The position numbers and the translations under genes were made by a program. 64,000 nucleotides of DNA, taken from NCBI RefSeq assembly GCF_002943565.1, contig NZ_PJCH01000011.1, positions 1 through 64,000 of the forward strand. Direction: 5' to 3'. This document shows, piece by piece, positions 41,748-50,090 of the stretch; the first letter of the stretch is position 1, and each line of letters starts with the position of its first letter. The notes beneath the pieces were generated by a model, which saw only the letters and a program-made list of their open reading frames with translations, was not told the origin of the DNA and made no database searches. Source of the DNA: Hyphococcus luteus (GTDB taxonomy: Bacteria; Pseudomonadota; Alphaproteobacteria; Caulobacterales; Parvularculaceae).

Positions 41748-42077
41748 TTAAGCCGCGACGGGCACGCCTTTTTCTTCCAGAAAGCCGCGCAGCTCGCCCT
41801 GCTCGAACATCTCGCGGATGATGTCGCAGCCGCCGACGAACTCGCCCTTCACATAAAGCTGGGGAATGGTCGGCCAGTCGGAGAACGTCTTCACGCCCTG
41901 ACGCAGATCGTCGGACTCCAGCACATTGGCGGCATGATAATCAACGCCGAGATGATCGAGGATCTGCACCACGACCGACGAAAAACCGCATTGTGGGAAT
42001 TGCGGCGTGCCCTTCATGAAAACCATGACGGGATTGGCGTCGATCTGGGCTTTAATGGCGTCGTGAATATCGGTCAT
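41748..42077 (-). CDS. grxD: Monothiol glutaredoxin Grx4
   Basis: 109 residues with the monothiol active site CGFS (Cys30) in [33 protein letters not shown] carries the glutathione-binding cis-Pro and GG. Such glutaredoxins bind and deliver [2Fe-2S] clusters, partnered by BolA proteins. In many alphaproteobacteria grxD sits beside bolA and purL; here the BolA module is 8 kb away, in frame with purL. Confidence 0.96.
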   Translation of the reverse strand: MTDIHDAIKAQIDANPVMVFMKGTPQFPQCGFSSVVVQILDHLGVDYHAANVLESDDLRQGVKTFSDWPTIPQLYVKGEFVGGCDIIREMFEQGELRGFLEEKGVPVAA

Positions 42078-42128
42078 TGAAACACTCCTGCACCGGTCCC
42101 GCCTAGCTAGGCGCCCGGGTCCGGGCCG

Positions 42129-42986
42129 TCAAGGGCGCGCCATTTCGGCGGCGAGCGTTTTTAGCCCCTCCTGCAAAGGCGTATCGCCAAGAATGGCCGG
42201 GTCTTGCGGGATTTTATCCATGCCGGCGCGGGCGAGCTGAGCGGCGCTCACGGGAAGGTTAAGACCGGTCTTTTCCAGGGCGCCCACAATGGCTGCAAAA
42301 AGTTCCGTGGGAAAAGGCAGCATCAGGGGACTGGCCGCCGCCGCAATTCCGGTCTCGCGGTAAAGCGCGCGCAAGGCGACGGGCTCGGGCCCCGCGACGG
42401 CGCGCGTCCGGCCTTGCATCCCGGCATCGAACAGCGCGCCGGCGGCGATCTTCGCAAGGTCTTTGACATAAATCGGCTGCTGCAACGCGCCGGACGCCGC
42501 CGGGATCGGGATAAGCGGACGCGCGCGCATCGCCGCCATGAGCCGGGAAAGATTGCCGTCGCCCGGATAGCCGTAAATCATCGTCGGACGCAGGATGACG
42601 GCCTGCGGCGCGGCGGCCCGCGTCTGGTCTTCCTTTTCGCGCAGCGCCGCGTAAACCGCCGCCTGCGGATCGACGGCGACATTGTTCGAGGAGAAAAACA
42701 CGGCCGGTTGGTCGGCGCGCAACAGTGTCGCCGCAGGGGCCGAAACCGTGAGGATCGGCGTAAAGATCGCCGCATCCGCCGCCGCAAGCGCATCGCGCAA
42801 CGCGGCTCCGTCCTCAAGGTCGAGCCGCAGAGGCGTTGCGCCGGCCGCCTCGATCGCCTCGCGCGCGCCCCCGCGCTCCGTGCGGTAGGCGCCAGTCACA
42901 ATACGCCCTCGCCCGCGCAAGACCCGCACGATCTCCAGCCCAAGAACGCCGCCCGCGCCAGCCACAAGCACTGTTTTGTCATTCAT
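42129..42986 (-). CDS. NmrA-like NAD(P)-binding oxidoreductase
   Basis: 285 residues. An N-terminal Rossmann motif VAGAGGVLGLEIV is followed by atypical SDR features: ILRPTMIYGYPGDGNLSRL and the late QQPIYVKDLAKIAAG. This matches the NAD-dependent epimerase/NmrA-like group, related to complex I assembly subunit NDUFA9-like proteins. No classic YxxxK is evident, so catalysis is uncertain. The start at 42986 (MNDKTVLVAG) is chosen because the 12-residue extension lacks support. It is divergent from the PON-like gene. Confidence 0.82.
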   Translation of the reverse strand: MNDKTVLVAGAGGVLGLEIVRVLRGRGRIVTGAYRTERGGAREAIEAAGATPLRLDLEDGAALRDALAAADAAIFTPILTVSAPAATLLRADQPAVFFSSNNVAVDPQAAVYAALREKEDQTRAAAPQAVILRPTMIYGYPGDGNLSRLMAAMRARPLIPIPAASGALQQPIYVKDLAKIAAGALFDAGMQGRTRAVAGPEPVALRALYRETGIAAAASPLMLPFPTELFAAIVGALEKTGLNLPVSAAQLARAGMDKIPQDPAILGDTPLQEGLKTLAAEMARP

Positions 42987-43186
42987 GGAAGATGAGTAGC
43001 GCCCTTCGCCGTTCCTGACCAAGCCGCGCGTCCCATGATTCGCGCCGCGCCTTGCGCAAGGCTACACCCTTCCCGAAGGAACGCCCGGAAAGCCAAGGGA
43101 AATTCCACTCCGCTGGCGCGGCCGCGCAGGCTGCGGTAGATTTTCGGCCGGAACGGCGCTGTCATGAAAAACTGGAGCAAGGCTGA

Positions 43187-44281
43187 ATGCGATATCTCTG
43201 GACAGGTCTGGCGGCCCTGATTGTGTTTGTCGCCGGCTGGTTTTTATACCACATCATTCCCGCCTCGGGCGCGTTCGCCGATCTAGACCCTAAGCTCGTC
43301 AATGACTGCCGTCATGTGGAAGTGGCGCCGGGCACGGAAGACGTCGCCATCGATCCCGAGCTGAACCTCGCCTTCGTTTCCGCCGCCGACCGGCGCGCCT
43401 GGTACAACGATACGGGCGCTGAAGGCGTCAATCCGCGCAACGGGATCTACGCGCTGTCCCTCGACGGCTCGGATGCGGTGCGGCGCGTCTCCCCCGCCAT
43501 GGAAAACTTCCTGCCCCACGGGATCAGCCTGTGGCGCGGCGAAGACGGTGAAAAACGGTTGTTCGCAGTCAATCACCCGCCGGACGGCGAAGAGCTGGTG
43601 GAGATCTTCGCGGTCGGCGAGGCTGGCCTATTGACGCATCTCGAAACCGTCTCCTTCGCCGCCATGCGCGCGCCCAACGACATTGTCGCCGTCGGCCCGC
43701 GCCAGTTCTACGCCACTAATGACCGGCGTTTCAAAACCGGCCTCATGTCAACGCTCGAAGCCTATTTCGCTTTGCCCATCACGGATGTGGTCTATTTCGA
43801 CGGCGAGACCGGATGGCCGGTCGTCAAGGGCATGACCTACGCCAACGGGATCAATAAATCCGCAGACGGATCGACCATTTACATCGCCGAGCTTTTAAAG
43901 CGGCGCATCGACGTCTTTTCGCGCGATGCGGAAACCGGCGCGCTGAAGCGCGTCAAAAAACTCCCCGTCAACACCGCGCCGGACAATATCGACGTCGCCG
44001 ACGACGGCGCGCTCTGGGTTGCGGGGCATTCGAAGATTTTCGAATTCGTCGAACACGCAAAGAACCCGGATGCGATCGCGCCGTCTCACGTCATCCGTGT
44101 CGACCCGCGCACGGGCCGCAAATCCGACGTTTTCATCGATGTCGACGGCAAGATCAACGCCTCATCGGTCGGCGCGGCCTGGGACAACACGCTGATCGTC
44201 GGCGCGGTCTTCGACAGCCATGTCATGGTCTGCCCGATGCTGGAAATCCTCCTGCGCGGGCCGGCAACGGACGCGCACTGA
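43187..44281 (+). CDS. Paraoxonase/arylesterase-like beta-propeller protein
   Basis: 364 residues with an N-terminal signal anchor (about 5-22). A six-bladed propeller is marked by GTEDVAIDPELNLAFVS, FLPHGISLW, VNHP, APNDIVAVGPRQFYATND, YANGINKSADG and PDNIDVADDGALWVAGH. The order and the Asn/Asp/His positions match PON/SMP-30 enzymes, which are calcium-dependent lactonases and esterases. The substrate is unknown; lactones such as acyl homoserine lactones are one option. It converges on the M1 peptidase gene with one base between stops. Confidence 0.85.
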   Translation: MRYLWTGLAALIVFVAGWFLYHIIPASGAFADLDPKLVNDCRHVEVAPGTEDVAIDPELNLAFVSAADRRAWYNDTGAEGVNPRNGIYALSLDGSDAVRRVSPAMENFLPHGISLWRGEDGEKRLFAVNHPPDGEELVEIFAVGEAGLLTHLETVSFAAMRAPNDIVAVGPRQFYATNDRRFKTGLMSTLEAYFALPITDVVYFDGETGWPVVKGMTYANGINKSADGSTIYIAELLKRRIDVFSRDAETGALKRVKKLPVNTAPDNIDVADDGALWVAGHSKIFEFVEHAKNPDAIAPSHVIRVDPRTGRKSDVFIDVDGKINASSVGAAWDNTLIVGAVFDSHVMVCPMLEILLRGPATDAH

Positions 44282-44282
44282 G

Positions 44283-46229
44283 CTATTCCGAGAAAATTTC
44301 GTCGATGCGCCGCTGCGCAATCGGATGATAGCCGGGGCGCGCGCTCGCATAGACGGCTTCGGCCCACTCGCGATGTCCGTTGTCCACAAGGCTCTGATAA
44401 AGCGGATAGATGAACTTGCCGCGCCCAACGCTCGTCAGGAAAACATCGAGCGGCTCGAAGACCGGCTCGTAGCCCGCTTGAATGGCCTTCAGATACCAGG
44501 CGCAGGCGATCTCCGCATTGTGAGAGCCTGAAAGTTCAAACCGGTCGTCGAGCGCCGCCAGTTGCTCGGTGGTGACGGAATTCGGCAACGCGCGCAGGAA
44601 ATACAGCCATTCATGGGTCGTCCAGGCGCTGGTTTCGAGCCCGCCGGCGTCGCCGCCGCCGAGCCATGCGTCGAGTTGCGCCTGCACCTTTTCGAACGCG
44701 TCGGACTTCGGATCTTCGATCGAATCCGGAAAGCCCGGCTCATAAACCCAGGCGTCGATCTCTTCTTTCGTCACTGCGTCAGGGTGATCCTCCCACAGAT
44801 TATCTTCGAAATAGGAAAGGAAATCCTCCGTCGTCACCGACTGGAAAGCGTAATGGTCGAAATAGGATTTCAGGAATTCATCGAAAGTCTCGCGGCCGAA
44901 ACGCGTTTCGAGAAACTTCAGGAAGAACATTCCGCCCACATAAGAAACGTCGCCGAAAGCGTCGTCGGGATGGTTCATATCAGCCGGCATTTTCAGCGCT
45001 GTCAGCGCCGGGTCCGGCGCGATGTCGACTTCGTTCATCAGGGACTTCTTATCGAGCGCGCGCTCCATCACCGCCCGCTCCGGCCCGTAGAGCGCCTCCA
45101 TGGTGCGGTTTTCGACATAGCTCGTGAAGCCTTCATTCAGCCAGGCGTCGCGCCATGTCGCATTGGTGACGAGATTGCCCGACCATGAATGGGCGAGCTC
45201 GTGGGCGACCACATTTGTAAGGCTCTTGTCCCCGGCGATGAGCGTCGGCGTCATGAAGGACAGCCGCGGGTTCTCCATGCCCCCGAAAGGAAAGCTCGGC
45301 GGCAGGACGAGAAGATCGTAGCGTCCCCAGCGGTAAGGCCCGTACATCGCCTCGATGGCGTCCATCATTTTCGGCGTGTCTTCGAACTCGGCCGCGGCGT
45401 CATCGACGATATAATCTTCCGAATAAACGCCGACGTCCTCGCTGATGGCGCGGAATTCGATATCGCCGACCGCGAGCGCCAGCAGATAGGACGGGATCGG
45501 CTGCGACATTTTAAAGGAATAATCGCCGTCGCGCGGACCTTCATCCTGGCGCGCGCTCATCACCGCGATCAGCTCCGGCGGCGTCGTTACATGCGCGTCA
45601 TAGGTGAATCGGACCGCGGGCGTGTCCTGCAAGGGGGCCATGGTGCGCGCGTAAAGCGGTTGGAACTGGGTGAAGAGATAGGGAAACTCCCCGCCCTTGG
45701 TCTGTTCCGGGGAAAGCCATTGAATGCCTTCCGCTTGCGGGCTCGTCACATAATCGATGCGCACCCTGTCGGCGCCCGCGGGCAGCGCGATTTCAAATTT
45801 CGAGCCCATGATATCATCGTCCGGGCCCATCTCGTAATCGGTTTCGACCCAGTCGCCGTCCACATCCGCCTCGACGGTGTTGATGGTCAGGTCATTGGCG
45901 TCCAGCACCAGCTCGTCTGCGTCGCTCTTGCGGGTGAAATCGAGGATCGCCTTGCCGGCGATGGTCTTCGCCTCGAAATCCACATCGAGATCGAGATCCA
46001 CATGGGTGACGGCGACATCCTCGTAATTGGCGTAGGTGAACCTATCGCGCGCCTCGTTCTGGCTGAGCGTTTCCCAGCTTGCTTCCTTTTCCGTTCCGGG
46101 CGTCTGGTCGCTGGCGTCGTCTTCGATATAGGAGATTTCCTCCTCCGGCGCGGCGCCGTCTCGCGAACAGGCGCCCAGCGCCAGGATCAAAGCCAGAACA
46201 CTTGTCCCGGCGGCCATACGAACTGACAT
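44283..46229 (-). CDS. M1 family metallopeptidase (LTA4H-like aminopeptidase)
   Basis: 648 residues. The lipoprotein signal ends in LGAC. The exopeptidase motif FGGMENPRL and the zinc site HELAHSWSGN...NEGFTSYVE (HExxH-x18-E) are intact. The C-terminal part has the helical Leuk-A4-hydro_C character, so it resembles leukotriene A4 hydrolase-type aminopeptidases found in marine proteobacteria. It should cleave N-terminal residues from peptides in the periplasm or at the surface. It is divergent from the SNF transporter gene. Confidence 0.94.
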   Translation of the reverse strand: MSVRMAAGTSVLALILALGACSRDGAAPEEEISYIEDDASDQTPGTEKEASWETLSQNEARDRFTYANYEDVAVTHVDLDLDVDFEAKTIAGKAILDFTRKSDADELVLDANDLTINTVEADVDGDWVETDYEMGPDDDIMGSKFEIALPAGADRVRIDYVTSPQAEGIQWLSPEQTKGGEFPYLFTQFQPLYARTMAPLQDTPAVRFTYDAHVTTPPELIAVMSARQDEGPRDGDYSFKMSQPIPSYLLALAVGDIEFRAISEDVGVYSEDYIVDDAAAEFEDTPKMMDAIEAMYGPYRWGRYDLLVLPPSFPFGGMENPRLSFMTPTLIAGDKSLTNVVAHELAHSWSGNLVTNATWRDAWLNEGFTSYVENRTMEALYGPERAVMERALDKKSLMNEVDIAPDPALTALKMPADMNHPDDAFGDVSYVGGMFFLKFLETRFGRETFDEFLKSYFDHYAFQSVTTEDFLSYFEDNLWEDHPDAVTKEEIDAWVYEPGFPDSIEDPKSDAFEKVQAQLDAWLGGGDAGGLETSAWTTHEWLYFLRALPNSVTTEQLAALDDRFELSGSHNAEIACAWYLKAIQAGYEPVFEPLDVFLTSVGRGKFIYPLYQSLVDNGHREWAEAVYASARPGYHPIAQRRIDEIFSE

Positions 46230-46451
46230 GCAACCTCCTGAAATCAGCTGGCCGGAACCTATCCCCCGGCCCCGCAGACGGCAAGCGCGGCTTTCGGGGC
46301 GAAGCGACGCGCGCTAATATGGCCGGCCTGACCATTCGCCCGCCTGTTTTCTAACCAAAGTGAGTGGCCAAAACTCGAGGCCCAGCGCCAAACCGCGCGG
46401 CCCAAGGAAGAATACAACAAGCCAACACGGGATTAAGGGAGAATACACCAC

Positions 46452-47828
46452 ATGGTCAGCGCACCTTCAGGCGGCGCCGCAACGCCGCAATGGTCCTCGC
46501 GCTTTGCGTTTTTGATGGCGTCCATCGGCTCGGCGGTCGGGCTCGGCAATCTCTGGCGGTTTCCGTTTCAGACCGGCCAGAACGGCGGCTCCGCCTTCGT
46601 TTTCATTTATCTGATCTGCGTCGTCTTCGTCGCCTATCCGATCCTCATGAGTGAGCTTGCAGTGGGCCGGCACAAAGGCCTTTCCGCCGTGGGTTCCGCC
46701 GTCCAGCTCGCCCGCGACGCCGGCCAGTCGTCTTCCTGGGGGCTCGTCGGCTGGGTCGGCGTCATCGCAGGCTTTCTGGTCGTCACCACCTATAGCGTCG
46801 TCGCCGGACAGGTCGCGGCCTACTCGCTGATGTCGTTCTTCGGCGTATTCGCCGGCGCCGATCCGCTGACGGCGGGGCAATCGACGCCGCTTTATGACGG
46901 CCCGTGGATGGCGTTTGGCTGGCACGCCATGTTCATGACAATGACGGTTTTCATTGTTGCACAGAATATTCAGTCCGGCATCGAACGCGTTTGCACGGTT
47001 TTGATGCCAATGTTCTTTGTGATGCTGGCCGGGCTTTGCGTCTATGCGCTCGCCACTGGCGCCGCCGACAAGGCCATCGAATATCTCTTTACGCCGCGTT
47101 TTTCCGAAGTCGGGCCGGCCGTCTTTCTTGCTGCGCTGGGCCAGGCCTTTTTCTCCATCGGCGTCGGCGCGGGAATCCTGCTCACTTACGGATCTTTTTT
47201 GCCGAAAGACGTCAATATCGGCAACAATGCAGGCGTCATCGCCGGCGCCGACACGCTGGTGGCGGTTGTTGCCGGCCTTATGATCTTCCCCATCGTTTTC
47301 GCCAACGGGCTCGACCCGGCGGCAGGCGCGGGGCTCATTTTCGGCGCCCTGCCCGCGGTCTTTTCAGGCATGCCCGGGGGCTCTTTTATTGGCGGGGTCT
47401 TCTTCCTGCTTGCTTTTGTCGCCGCCATCACCTCTTCGATTTCGCTGCTGATGGGCGTTACGATGGTCGGCGTCGAACAGTTGAAGCTGTCGCGGGCGCA
47501 GTCGGCCATGGTTTTCGGCGCCGGGGGGTTCTTGATCGGCGCCGTTTCCATTTTCGCGCCGGCCAGCGCGCCATGGATCGATTTTATTTCCGGCAGCGTG
47601 ATGCTTCCCCTCGGCGGTCTCCTGATTTCGATCTTCGCCGGCTGGATCGCGCCGCGCAAAAACATGCGCGAAGAGCTTCACAACACCAGCGAGGGCCTCT
47701 TCAAGTTCTGGCGCTTTTTCACGCGCTACGCCGCGCCGATCGCTGTTTTCGTTATCCTGGTGCTCGGCGTTGACGCCAAATTTAATTTCGGCCTTAACGC
47801 CCTGATTTCAGGGATGACCGGCGGCTAA
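46452..47828 (+). CDS. Sodium-dependent SNF-family transporter
   Basis: 458 residues, about 11-12 hydrophobic helices. TM1 carries the sodium- and substrate-binding signature SAVGLGNLWRFPF with NGGSAFV, and TM6 to TM8 are recognisable. LeuT-like symporters take up amino acids using sodium. The prokaryotic length is normal. Its last four bases overlap the converging serine hydrolase gene. Neighbouring peptidase and hydrolase genes suggest uptake of peptide-derived amino acids, which is inference. Confidence 0.94.
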   Translation: MVSAPSGGAATPQWSSRFAFLMASIGSAVGLGNLWRFPFQTGQNGGSAFVFIYLICVVFVAYPILMSELAVGRHKGLSAVGSAVQLARDAGQSSSWGLVGWVGVIAGFLVVTTYSVVAGQVAAYSLMSFFGVFAGADPLTAGQSTPLYDGPWMAFGWHAMFMTMTVFIVAQNIQSGIERVCTVLMPMFFVMLAGLCVYALATGAADKAIEYLFTPRFSEVGPAVFLAALGQAFFSIGVGAGILLTYGSFLPKDVNIGNNAGVIAGADTLVAVVAGLMIFPIVFANGLDPAAGAGLIFGALPAVFSGMPGGSFIGGVFFLLAFVAAITSSISLLMGVTMVGVEQLKLSRAQSAMVFGAGGFLIGAVSIFAPASAPWIDFISGSVMLPLGGLLISIFAGWIAPRKNMREELHNTSEGLFKFWRFFTRYAAPIAVFVILVLGVDAKFNFGLNALISGMTGG

Positions 47829-48901
47829 TCAACGCGCCCATAGTCGAGCCAGTCGGCTATGGGCGTCACGTCGCCCACGACCGGCTCGGCGATGGGCTCG
47901 ATCAGTTTAAGGCCGTTATAGGCGTTGGCGAAATAAACGACGCCGTCGCGGGTTGCGGGATTGAACGCCGCAAAGGCCTTGAACTGCTTGTTGTCGCCCC
48001 AGTGAAAATAGACGACGCCATCGTCTCTTGACTGCACGCCCCAGCCGAGCGCCCAGACGATCTCCGGATCGTCGGTGGGCGATTGCGGGCGCAACATGTC
48101 GCCGCGCGCTCCGATGTCCATGCCGGCGCCGTTGCAGACATAAGCGAGAAACTGCGCGTAATCCTGCGCATTGGTGAGCGCGGAATAAGCCGCTCCGGCG
48201 CGCGGCGCCGGCTTCATCGCCCGGCCCGCTTCCTTGCCGCCGTTTTCGTCATGCCCAAAGGCGGGCGTCATGCCGGGCTTTATCGGCGCCGACAGCATGC
48301 TGTGCGCCATGACATCGCCGAGGCGGTCTTCGAAAAGCCGGTCGAGACTTTCGCCGGTCCTGGATTCCACATAGGCTTGCAGCAGCATATAGGCCTCGCC
48401 GGAATACCCGAATTTCGTATCCGGCGGATTTTTGAACTCGATCGAGCCCCACGTTTCCTTATCCAGCGGGTCGCTCGCCCAGTTGGGAAAGCCGGACCGA
48501 TGTTCGAGGATAATGCGCGGGGTGAGTTTTGCGTAAGCGTCCTTGTCCGTAACGCGCGGATAGTCGAAGTCATCCGCCAGTGGTTTATCGAGATCGATGA
48601 CGCCTTCGTCGGCAAGTTGATTGACGATCACCGTAAAAAGCGTCTTGGTCAGCGAAGCGGCTTCGAAAATCGTGTCGGGACCGACCGGCTCGCCCGTTTC
48701 GACATCAGCAACGCCGTAATAGGAAACGTCTTTAAGGGCGCAATCGGTGATGGTCGCGACGGCGAGGCCGGGAATGTTTGCCGCGTCCATAAGCCCTGCA
48801 ATATCCGGCGCAGGATTTTCCTTTGCATTTTCGGTCTGACTGCAGCCGGCGGCCGCCATCAGTGAAAGCGCCAATAGGGCGCGAAAAACCGGTGCGATCA
48901 T
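47825..48901 (-). CDS. Serine hydrolase, beta-lactamase class C family, lipoprotein
   Basis: 358 residues with a lipoprotein signal ending in AAAGC. The S-x-x-K motif is SLTK (in FEAASLTKTLF); the Y-x-N motif appears as YSG; the late HWGDN replaces the KTG box. These are typical of class C-like esterases and D-aminopeptidases rather than true beta-lactamases. The mature protein would be outer-membrane anchored. Its stop overlaps the transporter stop by four bases on the other strand. The substrate is unknown. Confidence 0.87.
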   Translation of the reverse strand: MIAPVFRALLALSLMAAAGCSQTENAKENPAPDIAGLMDAANIPGLAVATITDCALKDVSYYGVADVETGEPVGPDTIFEAASLTKTLFTVIVNQLADEGVIDLDKPLADDFDYPRVTDKDAYAKLTPRIILEHRSGFPNWASDPLDKETWGSIEFKNPPDTKFGYSGEAYMLLQAYVESRTGESLDRLFEDRLGDVMAHSMLSAPIKPGMTPAFGHDENGGKEAGRAMKPAPRAGAAYSALTNAQDYAQFLAYVCNGAGMDIGARGDMLRPQSPTDDPEIVWALGWGVQSRDDGVVYFHWGDNKQFKAFAAFNPATRDGVVYFANAYNGLKLIEPIAEPVVGDVTPIADWLDYGRVD

Positions 48902-49081
48902 AGGCCCCTCCCTTGAGCGCCTTGATTTCTAAAACAGATCGCCCTCCGGAAAAACCCGGGCCGCCGCAAGCAAAGAACGGCCCGGCGCGCGCATGTCGCC
49001 AAACCGTCAGCCCACGTTGCGCCTTGTGGAAAACGCCTTCGGGGCGTATAAAAAGAGCGCTTTATAGCAAAGGGGGAGATT

Positions 49082-49795
49082 ATGAAGCATCTAGTCAGCA
49101 TTGTTGCGTTTTGTTTCGCCGCCAGCGTTCCGGCGGCGCACGCCGCCTATGTCGGCGGAACCAGTTATCAGGACTTCGCCACCGACAGCCCGTTCGCCGG
49201 GGCCGATTTTTCCGGCGGATATTTTTACCTCGAAAATTTCGAAGACGCCGCGCTCGACACGCCGGGCGTGTCAGCATCGGCCGGAAACGTCGCCTCGCTC
49301 TCCGGCTTTTCTGGCGCCATCATCGACTCCGTCGATGAAGACGACGGATCGGTCGACGGCCAGTGCGTCGGATGTGATTCATGGTTTTACAGTTCCGGCC
49401 CCACCGGGATCACTTTCACCTTTAACGAAGCTGTCCTCGGCGCGCTGCCGACCCATGCCGGCATCGTCTGGACCGACGGCGCCAATGACATACAGTTCGA
49501 GGCCTTTGATGCGGACGGCGACTCGCTCGGCGTCTTCGGACCTTTCATGAACGCCGGCCCCGGCGTCGCCGACCAGGATGTCGTTGAAGACACCTTCCTC
49601 GGCGTCATTGCGGCGACGGGCGTCAGCGCCTTTCATGTGTTCAGCGGATCGGCCGGCATCGAGGTCGATCACCTGCAATACGGCCTCGCGAATCTCGACG
49701 GCGTGTCGGACGTGCCGGTCCCGGCGGCGCTGCCGCTATTCCTCGCCGGCCTTGCGGGGCTCGGCGCCGCGCGCCGGCGCAAGAAACGCGTTTAG
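49082..49795 (+). CDS. VPLPA-CTERM sorting-domain exported protein
   Basis: 237 residues: a signal peptide (about 1-20), a middle domain rich in Asp, Gly and Ala with a cysteine pair (CVGCD), and the C-terminal sorting signal DVPVPAALPLFLAGLAGLGAARRRKK. That tripartite end (VPxPA, hydrophobic helix, Arg cluster) is the VPLPA-CTERM type processed by an exosortase. Such proteins go to the cell surface or exopolysaccharide matrix. No exosortase gene is in the window. A GGGGGAG site precedes the ATG and a terminator follows, so it is monocistronic. Confidence 0.88.
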   Translation: MKHLVSIVAFCFAASVPAAHAAYVGGTSYQDFATDSPFAGADFSGGYFYLENFEDAALDTPGVSASAGNVASLSGFSGAIIDSVDEDDGSVDGQCVGCDSWFYSSGPTGITFTFNEAVLGALPTHAGIVWTDGANDIQFEAFDADGDSLGVFGPFMNAGPGVADQDVVEDTFLGVIAATGVSAFHVFSGSAGIEVDHLQYGLANLDGVSDVPVPAALPLFLAGLAGLGAARRRKKRV

Positions 49796-49803
49796 CGGAT
49801 AGC

Positions 49804-49835
49804 AAAACAGGCGCTCTCTTGAGCGCCTGTTTTTT
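49804..49835 (+). terminator. Rho-independent terminator after the CTERM gene
   Basis: AAAACAGGCGCTC (49804-49816) pairs with GAGCGCCTGTTTT (49821-49833) around TCTT, ending in six T. It is symmetric, so it also serves the converging purL-bolA transcript. Confidence 0.92.
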
Positions 49836-49856
49836 GAAGCCGCAACAATAGAAGCG

Positions 49857-50090
49857 CTATTCCTTCGCTTCGGTCTCCAGCGCCAGGGCGTGAAGCTCGC
49901 CGCCCATGCGGCCCTTCAAGGCGCGATAGACGAGCTGGTGCTGCTGCACCCGGGATTTGCCGTTGAAGGCCGAGGAAACGATGCGCGCACGCCAGTGGTC
50001 GTTGTCGCCGGCGAGGTCTTCGAGTTCGATTTCCGCGTCGGGCAGCGCTTCGAGAATGAGTTTCTTGATGTCTTCGCCAGCCATGGCCAT
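49857..50090 (-). CDS. BolA-family protein, in frame with purL
   Basis: 77 residues if started at the internal ATG ([12 protein letters not shown]). The BolA fold is marked by [41 protein letters not shown] and GGELHALAL, with the conserved histidine used to bridge a [2Fe-2S] cluster with monothiol glutaredoxin. AAAGGAG (50100-50106) lies nine bases upstream. The same frame continues upstream into purL without a stop, so it can also be the C-terminal part of a 913-residue fusion. GrxD, its usual partner, is encoded at 41.7 kb. Confidence 0.85.
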   Translation of the reverse strand: MAMAGEDIKKLILEALPDAEIELEDLAGDNDHWRARIVSSAFNGKSRVQQHQLVYRALKGRMGGELHALALETEAKE

